DNA of 64,000 nucleotides from Otatea glauca (lineage: Eukaryota > Streptophyta > Magnoliopsida > Poales > Poaceae): positions 4,216,001 to 4,280,000 of the forward strand of contig CM070723.1 in the NCBI GenBank assembly GCA_036346275.1. The letters are read 5' to 3'. Of the stretch, positions 32,140-43,906 are shown one piece after another. Each line of letters starts with the position of its first letter. Position 1 is the first letter of the stretch. The position numbers were made by a program, and so were the translations under genes. The notes under the pieces were generated by a model that did no database searches, was not told the origin of the DNA, and was given only the letters and a program-made list of their open reading frames with translations.

Positions 32140-34536
32140 ATGGCATTCTTCACCCGCGACGGCACGGCTGCGTTGGGAAGCCAGATCCGCTTCGGCTCCC
32201 TCTACTTCGCCGCCACTTCGATGGGAGGGCTCGTGCTCATCCCAGCCACTTCCGGAGGTCAGGCACCCGTCGGGAGCCTGAGCGCCATCTCCGGCAACCT
32301 CGCCAAACTCCGGCTTGGGGCACCCCGACAGGCCACGAAGCCAGAACCCGAGAAGCACCTCGCCACTTCTGGCAATAGCTCCCATGGGCACGGGCAGGTG
32401 ACCATGTCACCCCCCGCAGGCTCACACCTTGTGGCAATGGCCGGCTATATGCCAGCCTCTGTCCATTAGTTGCTGGAAGATTCTTCCAGCCACGACTCCA
32501 GTTCCGACACGGAGCACCCTACCCGCAGGCGGCACTCTCGCGAGTGCAACATGGCAGGCACGGTCGACTTGACCGCAACCCCCGCGGCTGCAGGGGCCCT
32601 CATCCGGCGTACTAAGGCGCAGGAGGAGGAATACCAACGCGAGCACGCTGAACGCGCTCAAACTCGCGCTACTGAGTTTTCGACAATGAAGAGTGGAGGA
32701 GCGGCGGTCGAGCTCGACCACTCGAGCCAACCTAGAGCAGGAGGAGCCCGAGCCCCCGCAGATGCTTGGCGGCACGCGCGGGCGCATACGCCAGGTACAC
32801 CACAAGCTGGTGGAAGAGTCGACGACACTCGGTTCTTCCCACGCGAGCGAACGTGGGCGCGATCGCAATGTCGCTCCGAGGCCTACCGAGCCGGTGACCG
32901 AGGCCAAAGCCACGTGCGGAACCTCCGGGGTGGTGGAGCGGCGCGACCATGCGGCACCTCTGAGCCTCTCGCTCCTACCACTCGGGTGCCACCTCCGCCG
33001 CCGGGCCCGTCTGCATTGCTCGGGCGGTGGGCCGGCAAAGCGGCCGCACCACGAACAACCCAGGCCTCGCGCGCCCGGTGCACGGCGCCTCGGCAACGCG
33101 CCTACGACGTCCGCGCCACCCTCGACGCGCGCGAAGAAAAGCGGTGGGCGAAGCCGCCACTCGCGTGTTGCGGATAGCGGGACGCCGCTCTAATCGCAGC
33201 CAAGCCCGATGGTCGGGACCACGGGCCTTCGCGAGGATTCGCCGTCGCGGATTTCCTGCCGATTCGTGGCACAAACCAACATTGCCAAATACAGGGCCAC
33301 AAACCCCGCGTATGGCTTGAGGACTCTGGCTCACGTCTTGCGGGCGGGGAGCAACGGATGACCTCTTTATCATCCAATACCTCGCTATCTACCTTGCAGA
33401 CTAGGCTCGAGCTTGGCTCGAGTACTTGCCCGCAAAGACCATCAGGAACTGGGCTGACTTGAAGACCCTCTTCGTCGGCAACTTCCAGGGCACATACAAG
33501 CGCCCTGGGAACTCCTGGGACTCAAGAGTCGCAAAAAGTGGGAGAAACTCTCCGGGATTACATCCGGCGCTTCTCCCGCCAATGCAACGAGCTCCCCGAC
33601 ATCTCCGACGCCGATGTCGTGGGGGCATTCATCTACGGCACCTCTTGCAAGTCCTTGGTGCACAAACTGGGCTGTGTCAAGCCCAGGACCACCAAGGAGC
33701 TTCTGGATATCGCCACCAACCGTGCCTCCGGCGAGGAGGCTGTGGGGGCCATCTTCAAAGGAGGAAAGGCCCAGCAAGAGCCCGACGCCCGAGCCGGGTC
33801 CCCTTCCGACCGCTCCGACAAGCGGAAGCGGCATGGAAAGCAGGTCCGTGAGGCCCAAGTGGTCGCAGCTGTCGATCGCCCTGCCAAGCAGCAGGTGCAA
33901 CCGACCGTCGCGCCCGACCACTTCGAAAAGTTGATGGACAGCCCATGCCCAAACCACGGGTTCTCCGTCAAACACAAGTACCGGGACTGCGAGATCCTGA
34001 GGCGTTTCCTCTCCGGCGCCCCCACGATGCCGCGGGGCAAAGGAAAGAAGCCAGCCCCGGCCTCAAGGGTCGCGGAGAAGATGGCGGACGACGAGTTCCC
34101 AGAACCCGACGGCTGCCTCATGATCTTTGGTGGACCGGCATGCTACGTCGACAAGCGTCGGCTCAAGCTCGCCTACCGTGAGGTCCACACCGTCACGCCA
34201 GCCGTCCCCCAATATCTTCGGTGGTCAGAATCCCCGATCACCTTCGATCGGACCGATCATCCCGACCACATCACGCAGCCTGGGAGATACCCGCTTGTGG
34301 TCGATCCCATTGTGGGGAAGAAGCGCCTCACAAAGGTGCTAATGTACGGTGGCAGTGGTCTCAACATCCTTTATGTTGAGACGCTCGACGCCATGAAGGT
34401 CCCCCGCTCGGGTCTCCGACCGAGCAAGGCGCCTTTCCACGGCGTCATCCTCGCCAGCCGAGAGCCCCGCTCGGCGGTCGACTGCCGTCACCTTTGGAGG
34501 ACCGGAAAATTTCCGCACCGAGACCCTCTCTTTTGA
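32140..34536 (+). pseudogene. gag and protease region of the gypsy element, frameshifted
   Basis: An N-terminal reading frame (32140-32469) stops early, and coding then moves between frames through 33420. The capsid-type retrotransposon gag region is around 33426-33720 (WADLKTLF, then after a frame change RDYIRRFSRQCNELP). The frame 33538-34536 continues through a CPNHG...H..C-like patch and reaches the protease region near 34330-34380. There the usual aspartate of the D-G-G-S-G-L-N motif is Tyr (YGGSGLN), so this protease is predicted inactive. Frame breaks and the active-site change make it a pseudogene. Confidence 0.75.
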
Positions 34537-34540
34537 GGTC

Positions 34541-36759
34541 ATGGATTTCCCCGGCTCCTACCACGCTATCCTGGGGAGGCCATGCTACGCCAAGTTCATG
34601 GCGGGCCCCAGCTACACCTATCTGAAGCTGAAGATGCCCGGGACGCGGGGAGTCATCACTGTGGCTTCATCCTTCCAGCTCGCTTACAAGCTGCGCGGCG
34701 GCGATTCTGAAGAAGCGTCGGCGGTCATCGCGTCCGCCGAGCTCGTCAACCTCCGGAGGGAGGCCTCCGAGTCCGCCCCTGAGTCTAGCAAGTCGGGGGC
34801 GGGATCCTTTAAGTCCGTTGAGAACACGAAGAAGGTTGCGGTCGATCCCGGGGATCAGACCAAGACCGTGCGGGTTGGAGCCACGCTCCCCGCTAAATAG
34901 GAAAGCGCGCTCGTCGACTTCCTCCGCGCCAACAACGATGTCTTTGCATGGAAGTCCTCCGACATGCCGGGAATTCTCAGGGAAGTCGTCGAGCACTCCT
35001 TGAGCATCCGACCAGGCTCAAAGCCGGTCGCCCAACGCCTGCGCCGCTTCAACGAGGAGAAGCGCAGGATCATAGGGGAGGAGATCGCCAAGCTTTTGGC
35101 TGCAGGGTTTATAAAAGAGGTGCGCCACCCCGAGTGGCTCGCCAACCCTGTACTTGTAAAGAACAAGAGTGGGCAATGGAGAATGTGCATTGACTATACG
35201 AGTCTCAACAAGGCGTGTCCCAGGACCCATTCCCTTGCCCGCGATCGACCAAGTCATAGACTCCACCGCGGTGCGAGTCCTCTCCTTCTCGGATGCCTAC
35301 TCGGGCTACCACCAGATAGCGCTGAAGGAGTCCGATCAGCTCGCGACCTCCTTCATCACTCCGTTTGGCTCATTCTGCTACGTAACAATGCCGTTCGGTC
35401 TAAAAAATGCGGGCGCTACATACCAGCGATGTATGCAAACGTGTTTCAACGACCAGATCGGCCGCAACATTGAGGCATACGTCGACGACATCGTCGTGAA
35501 GACCAGAAAGGCCGACGACCTCATCACCAACCTAGGGGAGACCTTCGCGAACCTTCGGCGGTTCCGCATAAAGCTCAACCCCGAGAAGTGCGTCTTCGGG
35601 GTCCCCAAGGGGAAGCTCCTCAGCTTCATCGTCTCCGAGCGTGGCATCGAGGCCAATCAGGAGAAGATCTCGGTGATCGTAAGGATGGGCCCGGTTGGCA
35701 ACCTCAAAGGGATCCAGAGGCTAACTGGATGCCTTGCAGCCTTAAGTCGTTTCGTGTCTCGCCTTGGCGAGCGCGGAATGCCGCTCTATAGGCTGCTTAA
35801 GAAATCCGACCGCTTCAGCTGGACCCAGGAGGCTCAGGAGGCCCTCACCCGCTTGAAGGCCTTCTTGTCCTCACCTCGGTCTGGTTGCCCGAGACAGGTG
35901 AACCATTGCTCTCTACATCGCCGCCACTGCCCAAGTTGTCAGTGCGGCCCTTGTGGTGGAACGAGCGGAAGAGGGCCGAGAACTCAAGATACAACGGCCA
36001 GTCTACTTCATCAGCGAGGTGCTTTTCGAGTCCAAGGCTCGGTACCCGCAGGAGCAGAAGTTGCTCTACGCAGTGCTAATAGCCAAAAGAAAGCTCGTCC
36101 ATTACTTCAACCAGCACGCCATCACTGTGGTGACCACGTCGCCGCTCGGCGAGGTCGTCCACAACCGCGACGCTTCAGGAAGGATAGCCAAGTGGGCGCT
36201 CGAGCTTAGTGGTCACGGCATAACATACGCTCCTCGAACGGCGATCAAGTCACAGGCCCTGGCCGACTTCGTCGCCGAGTGGACCGAAGCCCAGGCACCA
36301 CCGGCGCTCGAAGACCCCGAGTACTGGATGATGTACTTCGATGGGTCCTACACCAAGAGCGGCGCGGGCGCGGGAGTTGTCATCGTTTCCCCGCTCGGGA
36401 ACAGACTTCAATACGCCATCAGGTTGCTCTTCGATGCGACCAACATTGTCGCCGAGTACGAGGCTCTCGTCAACGGTCTCCGGATCGCTGCCGACCTCGG
36501 CGCTCGTCGACTCTACGTCCACGGGGACTCCAAGCTTGTCGTCGACCAGGTCATGAAAGCAGCGGAGCCCCGAGACGCCCGCATGGCCGCGTACTATCGA
36601 GAAGTGCGCAAGCTCGAGGAGCGGTTCAAGGGTTTCGAGCTCCACCATAGCTACAGACGCTACAACGGTGAGGCCGATTACCTAGCCAATCTTGCCTCGA
36701 GAGAGGCGGCCCCACTGGGATCTTCGTCTGCGACCTTCTGCTTCCTTCTGTCCAGTTGA
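34541..36759 (+). pseudogene. Reverse transcriptase and two RNase H domains of the gypsy element
   Basis: The frame 34541-34900 ends at an in-frame TAG. RT begins near 34964, with WRMCIDYTSLNKACP (about 35176-35220). A frame change near 35215 leads to the frame with FSDAYSGYHQI (35290-35325), FGLKNAGATYQR and the catalytic YVDD (about 35478-35489). A further break near 35880 precedes the RT-linked RNase H (YFISEVLF, about 36007). An additional archaeal-type RNase H follows from about 36331 (YFDGS..., with D/E/D-type positions at YFDGS, VAEYEAL and VHGDSKLV). The broken frames prevent a full-length product. Confidence 0.85.
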
Positions 36760-38108
36760 ACCCAGTGGCCGAGCGGCTATCCGACCTGCCGAGCGCGGTT
36801 GCTCCGACCGCCGGACGGTCGAGCGTAAATCCGGTCGGGTCGGGCCGCAGTGTACTCACGACTGAGTCCGACTGGAGGAAGCCCATCATCGATCGTTTGA
36901 CAGATGGATCGCTTCCCATCTACCCGATCGAGGCTCGGCGCCTCGCTCGACGGGCGAAATCTTTCGTCCTGGTCGGGTCAGACCTTTACAAAAGGAGTCA
37001 CTCCGTAGTCCTCCAGAAGTGTATCCTGGCCGACCAAGGAAAACAACTGCTGCTCGATATCCATGGCGGAGTCTGCGGTCACCATGCCGCGCCCCGGTCC
37101 CTGGTAGGAAAAGCCTTTCGACAAGGTTTCTATTGGCCGACCGCCGTGTCCGATGCCGAACAGATTGTACGCACTTGCGAAGGATGCCAATTCTTCGCTC
37201 GGCAGACGCATCTGCCAGCTCAGGCCTTGCAGACGATCCCCATCACATGGCCGTTTGCAGTGTGGGGACTCGATCTGGTCGGGCCCTTCAAGAAAGCGCC
37301 CGGGGGCTTTACTCATCTCCTCGTCGCGGTGGACAAATTCACCAAGTGGATAGAGGCCAAGCCGGTCGTGAGCGTCACGTCGGTGCAAGCGGCCACCTTC
37401 TTCCGCGACATCGTCTTTCGGTTTGGAGTCCCGAACTCTATCATCACCGACAATGGGACGCAGTTCACGGGGAAGGAGTTCCTCGAGTTCTGCGACGACT
37501 TCAACATCCGCATCGATTGGGCAGCCGTGGCCCATCCGCGGACTAACGGTCATGTCGAACGCGCAAACGGTATGATCCTCCAAGGACTCAAGCCACGGAT
37601 CTTCAGTCGACTGAAGCATTTCGCGGGGCGATGGGTGGCCGAGCTACCCTCCGTCCTCTGGAGCCTGCGGACCACACCGACTCGGGCAACCGGGTTTACA
37701 CCGTTCTTCATGGTATTCAGTGCTGAAGCTGTCTTGCCAACCGACCTGGAATATGGCGCCCCAAGATTACAAGCCTTCGACGAGGCTCGGGGACTCGCCT
37801 CGCAACAAGACGCCATCGACCAGCTTGGCGAGGCGCGCGATGTGGCCATTCTACGATCGGCCAAGTATCAAGAAGCTTTGCGGCGTTACCACAGCCGCCA
37901 GGTTCGAGGGCGATCCTTTAGCGCTGGCGACCTGGTCCTGCGTCGGGTCCAGACCAGCAAAGACAAGCACAAGCTCTCGTTGCCCTGGGAAGGCCCCTTT
38001 ATCGTCGTAGAGGTTCTTCGGCCTGGCACCTTTCGACTCAGGGACATGGATGGCCGCGTCCTCCCCAACGCATGGAACATAGAAAAGTTAAGGCGTTTCT
38101 ATCCCTAA
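36756..38108 (+). CDS. Integrase region of the gypsy element, open frame
   Basis: A 450-codon open frame. It has an H-H...C-x2-C zinc region (HHAAP near 37080, CEGCQ near 37178), a DDE integrase core (GLDLVGPF, then IITDNGTQFTG, then HPRTNGHVERANG), and a C-terminal domain ending AWNIEKLRRFYP before TAA. Key acidic residues are present. It is not certain that it can be expressed separately, because the upstream pol frame is broken; it is the best-preserved part of the element. Confidence 0.88.
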   Translation: MNPVAERLSDLPSAVAPTAGRSSVNPVGSGRSVLTTESDWRKPIIDRLTDGSLPIYPIEARRLARRAKSFVLVGSDLYKRSHSVVLQKCILADQGKQLLLDIHGGVCGHHAAPRSLVGKAFRQGFYWPTAVSDAEQIVRTCEGCQFFARQTHLPAQALQTIPITWPFAVWGLDLVGPFKKAPGGFTHLLVAVDKFTKWIEAKPVVSVTSVQAATFFRDIVFRFGVPNSIITDNGTQFTGKEFLEFCDDFNIRIDWAAVAHPRTNGHVERANGMILQGLKPRIFSRLKHFAGRWVAELPSVLWSLRTTPTRATGFTPFFMVFSAEAVLPTDLEYGAPRLQAFDEARGLASQQDAIDQLGEARDVAILRSAKYQEALRRYHSRQVRGRSFSAGDLVLRRVQTSKDKHKLSLPWEGPFIVVEVLRPGTFRLRDMDGRVLPNAWNIEKLRRFYP

Positions 38109-38235
38109 GTCCTTTTCTTTCTCCTTACGTCGTTTTTACTTCTCCTTCCGAGCACACGGTCGCGATGCGACTCAAGGTCTTGCCGTTAGTGCCCCATTCA
38201 GCCATACGGTGGCGCTTATCGGTCGGTAACGGCGA

Positions 38236-38590
38236 GTCACGAGGTCTTTCCCAAGCGGTAACCCTCTCGACCCGAGTGCTACGACCTACGTCCCAGCGGC
38301 TATGGTTGTTGAGTAGCACTTCGAGGAAGAAGGAAGTACCCGAGCGGAGTGACCTTTGGTCGGTCGGGAACACTCCTCTCCCATGCAAACACGGCTAACT
38401 CACGCGCTTATGCGGGTCGGTGACCCGACTGGTCACGAGGTCCTTCCCAAGCGGTAACCCTCTTGACCCAAGTGCTATGGCCTACGCCCCGGCGGCTACG
38501 GTTGCGAAGTAGCACTTAGCGGAAGAAGGAAGTGCCCGAGCGGAACGATCTTTGGCCGGTTGGGAATATTTCTATCCCTCACAAGTGCGT
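38236..38590 (+). repeat. Two diverged tandem units, ~197 bp each, after pol
   Basis: GTCACGAGGTCTTTCCCAAG at about 38235 recurs at about 38432, with the same following order: 'cggtaaccctct', 'agtgctac/tggcctac', 'gaagaaggaagt' and 'cccgagcgga'. Non-coding part of the gypsy 3' region. Confidence 0.75.
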
Positions 38591-38807
38591 GTAACTGTTG
38601 CGTAGCCAAAAGTTCCTATTCTCTTTGCCCCTCCCGAAGCGACCCGACCTACGCATAAGTGACCCCGGTAGTCCTTAAAGCTATGGCCGGTCGAGTGCCC
38701 ACCATAACACAAAAGAGGGTAAGAGGCGTATGGAACTTGCTAATTTTTAAGTTTATTCACATATGATAAGTCTTTTACAGCAAAGTGAGACATGTTCTGA
38801 CTTCTTC

Positions 38808-41800
38808 CTATTTCCTGTGGAGGACGTTCTGGGGGAAGATCCGGTCAGCAATCTCCCGGGCGTACGGCTCGACCTGGAGCTCGAACCGATCGACCTCATC
38901 CTCGGTTCGGTTCCCCGCGATCCCGCTCCTAACAGTGCCAAGGTCGATTCCATCATAATAAGAAATGGCGTTGACAAGGGCTGACGATGCTCCAAGCACG
39001 GTCCCCTCGCTCACCGAGCCGAGGACGTGCGCGGGCACTCCGGCCAGGACGGCGGCGAGCGAGCTTGGGCCCGGCAAGACCCCGAGCACTTCGTCGCATA
39101 CCTCTTGGGCGGCCTTTCGGAGGGCCGCCGACTCGGCAGATAGCTCGGACCGCTCCTCCTCCGCCAACTTCTACGACGCCAGAGCTACGTCCCGGGCTGC
39201 GGTCGCCACGTCGCGAGCGTCCACTGCCGCCTTCTGCGCCTCAATAGCGATGCTCAGATTCTTCTGTAGCTCTGCGGATTACAACATCTCCAGATGAGCA
39301 CGCCTTATGAGTCGCGCTGGCAGAATCGACTGAGGAGTTGAGACACTTACCGGCTGCAGAGCTCGCCAAGTTGCTGGTTTCTTCCCTGACCACCTCGTAT
39401 GAGGTCCTCAAGGAAGCCAGCTCCTTCCGAGCGGTCTCCCGCCCAGAACGTACTCGGTCGGCGTCTTTCCGGGCCTGGTCCCGCTCGTCTCGCAGACGGG
39501 TCGCATGCTCTAGCGCGGCCCCCTCTGCAGTAACGGCGGCATCCTTGGCGCTGGCAGCCTCCGTCAGGAGGGACTCGAGTTCCGCCACCCTCGCCCTCAG
39601 GGCCTTGGCCCCCAGGCGCTCTTCGAAGAGGGCCTTCGTGGCCTGATCCAGCTCTTGGCGGGTCTCCGCCGCTTTCGCCCGCCTGACGGTCAGAGCCTCT
39701 TGAGCCATGCGTAGCTCATGGCGCAGCCGACTGCATTCCTCCACAGCAGCCACCCGTTGGCTGTCCGAGCGCTGTAGGAGCTCGGCCTTGCCCTCAGAGC
39801 GGACCCGCAGATGCTGCAAAGTGCGGACACTCCGTCAGTCTCACCGTGAATTCATCGGAAGTTACGAGAAGTCGGGCTTTCGATCAACTTACCATGCTAA
39901 CCGGCCGGACTCCCCCGACCATCGTGTCCAACACCCTGCCGGAGGATTCAAGAGCGAGAGCCAGACCCTTTCGGATCTGGTCTATCTCAGCTTCAGCGTC
40001 CTGAGCGCCTTGCTGGAGAGCAGCCCACTCGCTCTCCTCCGCTTCGTCTATGGTCCCCGACCTATGGGCCACACCTGGCAATAGGTCCTCGGTCGCCCGT
40101 TCGGATGGGACGTCGCCCGACCAGGCCACCACGGGCAAGGGTGGTGAAATTGGCCCCTCGGGAATACCCTCGGCGACCTGCGCTTGCGGGGCCTCGACCG
40201 ATACCTCCCCTTGAGGCATGGGGTCGGACGTCTCGGCATCGCGCCGTCTCGCCGGCGAGCTCGCGGGTGGCGTCGTCGATTCCCCAGAACGACGATCGCG
40301 CCACCCGCGGCGCCCCGGCGGAGGCGGCGGAGCTCCTCACCGACCTCGGCCTCAGAGTGAGGCCCCGTCCCTCCGATGGCAAGCGCGCCCTCGGCGCGCC
40401 TCGGCTCGGCCGCCTACGCCACGACCGTCGCCAACCCAGTTGGCGTCTCGGACTAATCGCAGATGCCCGCGCCGTCGCGACTCCTCCGTGGCGAGAGCGG
40501 CGCCGTCCCTTGCGGAGCCACCACAGGGCGCACCGCAGCCGCGGCCACGGTCACACCCGTATAGGCGCTGCACATCGCAAGCACTTAGGAGCTGTTCGGG
40601 CGGCTTTGTGGCAACAATGTTCAAACGAGGAAAGGGATACTTATCGAGCCGAAGCGGCGCGCGCAGCGCGCTTCTTTTGCCCCCCTCTCAGAGGCGATCT
40701 GCCGGCTTCTTCAAACCGCATCCACTGGAGGCACGACGACGACGTCGACCGCATGGTCGCCCTCGCTGGGACCCGTGCGGTGCTGTGATCGCCCGACGGC
40801 CCTCGCTCGGCCACCGCCGGTCGACAGTCGGAGAAGAACCCACGGTATGGGTGACCGGGGCTGCCCCCGCTGCTGTCAGATGAGGTCGTCCCCGCAGCGG
40901 TGGTCTCGGACTCGTCCTCGTCACGCGCGGCCCTCGCCGCAAGCTCCTCCTCCTTCTTCTTCCTCTTCTCCTCCTTCCGCTTCTTGCGGGAGGAGTCGAG
41001 CTATCTTGACCTCCTTGCGACGGCCGCCGCCGCCGCCTTCTCCCCTGGGAGCAACGCCCGGGAGACCATTCCTGAGAGCCCCTAGAAGATACGAAAACAC
41101 TGGTCAGACTGGGCGCCAAAGGCAAAGGGAAGAGAGAGGCGAGAAGAAGTTCGCTCAACCTACCAGATTTGGGGGGTGGGCCGTCGAGAATGTCTCTGGA
41201 TGGCCGCCCGCAGCTTCAGTAGCGCATCCACCCGTAACGGCGGCCACCCGGGCTTCGACCTCGGTCGCGGCAAGCTCGGGCTCCTCCATCCTCATTTTGT
41301 CGGACGCCCCCGCATACCGAAACAGGGGGCGCAGCCTGTCCATGAGGGGTTGCACGCACATCCCCATGAAGGCGCGCACGACGACGTCCCTGGTGAGCCT
41401 CTGTTCCTTAAGAGCCCTGACCTGCTCCACGATCAGGGCCACCTTCTTCTTCTCCTTCTTGTCAGCACCCCAGTTTCCAATTTCTCCCTGCGTTTTAATC
41501 CTGACAAGGCTGCGGAAGCCGTAAAGACACCGCCTCGAGCAGTGCATCCTGTGACCTCTCGGTCTCGCCTTTAGGCGTGGCGGTTGCCCGGGCGCGTCGA
41601 GAGGCTCACTGGGCGCATGACCCCGAGCAGCGAGCTCTCGGCTCGCGCTAGGGGCCCAGCCGAGAGCTGTGGGTTCTAAAGGCCTATTCCACCAGATGGA
41701 CATAAGGTCGCCCTGGATAAAATCGAGCAAAGGGCGGGTATGAGGCGAGCCCCAGTGGTCCCCACGTTGGGTGGTGGACGACCAATCGACTCTACTCGTG

Positions 41801-41811
41801 TCCGAGACCAT
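38808..41811 (-). pseudogene. Antisense ORF region of the gypsy element (plant 'gypsy-type transposon' protein)
   Basis: Minus-strand open pieces at 41811-41155, 40219-39884, 39819-39241 and 39167-38808 form an ordered series. The first carries KEQRLTRDVVVRAFMGM and QPLMDRLRPLF, which recall the conserved part of the antisense proteins of Retand/Grande elements. The third is a long heptad-rich coiled coil with many E, A, R and L residues (about 39300-39790). The last begins MAEEERSEL. Apparent introns or breaks lie between them. Such antisense ORFs are known in this lineage and their role is unknown. Whether this copy is expressed cannot be told. Confidence 0.6.
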
Positions 41812-42186
41812 ACTTCACACTCTCCCGGGAGCTCATCGATGGGCGACAGCCAGCTGTGCCCTGGGTCGGCGGACGACCCAGGGTCCGATACGGGATCGAG
41901 TAAAGAAAGGTTTCTTATGGGTCGCCCCACGGCAGGGCCAGGACACCCTACTCTGGGACCGTCCGCTCGGAAGGGTCCCCCTTGGGCGGGACCTCCCAGG
42001 ACCCACTCGGACTACCTGTTATTAGCTCCACGAGCACGGCGTTCGAACCAACACGGGTAAACGCGCGTCACTCACCCCCTCCAGGTCCCACACCTGCGGA
42101 CGGGGTACACATGTGGGATAGACGGCAGCCACTCCTCTCGCAGCTACCCTCGCCGGACGAGGACTCGGGATGGATGCCCCACGTAC

Positions 42187-42945
42187 AGCTACGACGTAAA
42201 ACGAGCACGTCCAGCTACGACGTAAAACGAGCCACGGTCTAGCTACGACGTTAAACGAGCACTCGGACACCCGAACCTCACGAAGAGGCATCCGGTCGTC
42301 CCTGCCGACCAAGGCACGGTCTAGCTACGACGTTAAACGAGCACTCGGACACCCGAACCTCACGAAGAGGCATCCGGTCGTCCCGGCCAAGGCACGGTCT
42401 AGCTACGACGTTAAACGAGCACTCGGACACCGAACCTCACGAAGAGGCATCCGGTCGTCCCTGCCGACCAAGGCACGGTCTAGCTACGACGTTAAACGAG
42501 CACTCGGACACCCGAACCTCACGAAGAGGCATCCGGTCGTCCCTGCCGACCAAGGCACGGTCTAGCTACGACGTTAAACGAGCACTCGGACACCCGAACC
42601 TCACGAAGAGGCATCTGGTCGTCCCTGCCGACCAAGGCACGGTCTAGCTACGACGTTAAACGAGCACTCGGACACCCGAAACTCACGAAGAGGCATCCGG
42701 TCGTCCCCGCCACCAAGGTACGGTCTAGCTACGACGTTAAGCGAGCACTCGGACACCGAAACTCACGAAGAGGCATCCGGCCGTCCCCGCCACCAAGGCA
42801 CGGTCTAGCTACGACGTTAAAATGAGCACTCGGACACCGAACCTCACGAAGAGGCATCCGGTCGTCCCCGCCGACCAAGGCACGGTCCATTCACGACGCT
42901 AAGCGAGCACTCGGACACGAACCTCACGAAGAGTTCGCGACGTCA
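42187..42945 (+). repeat. Tandem array, about nine units of ~82 bp
   Basis: Each unit begins GTCTAGCTACGACGTTAAAC; starts lie near 42237, 42319, 42397, 42478, 42560, 42642, 42723, 42803 and (diverged) 42886. Most are near identical, with short indels. Two short 26-bp precursors (CAGCTACGACGTAAAACGAG) precede them at 42187 and 42213. The array lies between the antisense ORFs and the 3' LTR of the gypsy element. Confidence 0.95.
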
Positions 42946-43326
42946 TTGCGCCGCACCTGAAAGAAGCGATCACCTGCCGATTACCGATTCTCGAGGGCCA
43001 AGTTGGGAAATAATCGAGACAAACTCATCGCAAAGATATTCATAAAGGAAAAGGAGATTTCATTATAGGCCAACAGGCTCGATCTTTACAATGTTACATG
43101 AGGTGCTTAGCAGGCTCAAACACTACTCAAAGCTACAAGATATGGTGGAGCTATTTCTGTACCAAGTATCATATCTTGAGCATCAATGCGACGTCAGTGC
43201 ACTCACCGATTACTAACCCGAGCCGTCGGTAGCGCCTCCGCCGCCAAGACCGGCGGCCGGTGCCGATTCCGCGCCAAGCGCGATCGCAGCCGCGCGCGCG
43301 CGCCATCGCCTCTAGGAGGGCCCTCC

Positions 43327-43557
43327 TTACCACCTTGAGCCTTGGAACGGCCTCGGCAACAGATCGACGGCGCAGAGATCGCGAGCTGCGGTTTCTTCCT
43401 CCTCCCTGAGTTCAGCCATCGCCTGATCGCGCTCAGCCCAGAGCTCGGCCTGAGGATCTTCTTCTTCCACCACGACATCATCGCCAAAGCTGAAGGTTAG
43501 CGGGTGCCTCGAAGCCATTTCAAGGATTGAAAAAGAGGACTCTGGCTTAGGGATCAA
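43327..43557 (-). pseudogene. Short antisense ORF near the gypsy 3' LTR
   Basis: 76 codons on the minus strand, starting in an acidic region (GDDVVVEEEDPQAELWAERD). It may be the first exon of the antisense transcript, since it lies upstream of the antisense ORF pieces in that direction, but no domain is recognised. Confidence 0.35.
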
Positions 43558-43906
43558 TCAATCAAACAAGCGGAAGCGCCCTTATATACCCAGACGGAGG
43601 GAGATCAAACGTCTCCAAAATAAATGCAAGCATAGGAAAACGAAACGCCCTTCACCAGAAACCGAAGCAGTCAAGAAGACGGGCGGGCAAGGCGCACCAA
43701 GCCATGCGCGGCGCGCGCAACGGCGATTAAAGCCCCGCGGTTGAATGCCCCGACCAAGTCCTGTGGCGGCCGTCGAATCGTTGGGTTACACTGGCGGAAA
43801 CTACCGACCTAGTCGGTCGGACCGACCAATCGGGCCCAGTCGCCATTCACTTTCAAGCTCAACCCCCAACCGAATCTGCCGAACTCGCTCGGGGTTCGGG
43901 GGCTAC

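Noticed and set aside
32422..33373. Long minus-strand ORFs opposite gypsy gag
   Set aside because: High GC leaves several frames open; the sense strand carries the gag motifs and these antisense frames do not match the known antisense ORF region.
42187..42945. CRISPR-like array
   Set aside because: Units are contiguous with no unique spacers, in a plant retrotransposon; it is an ordinary tandem repeat.
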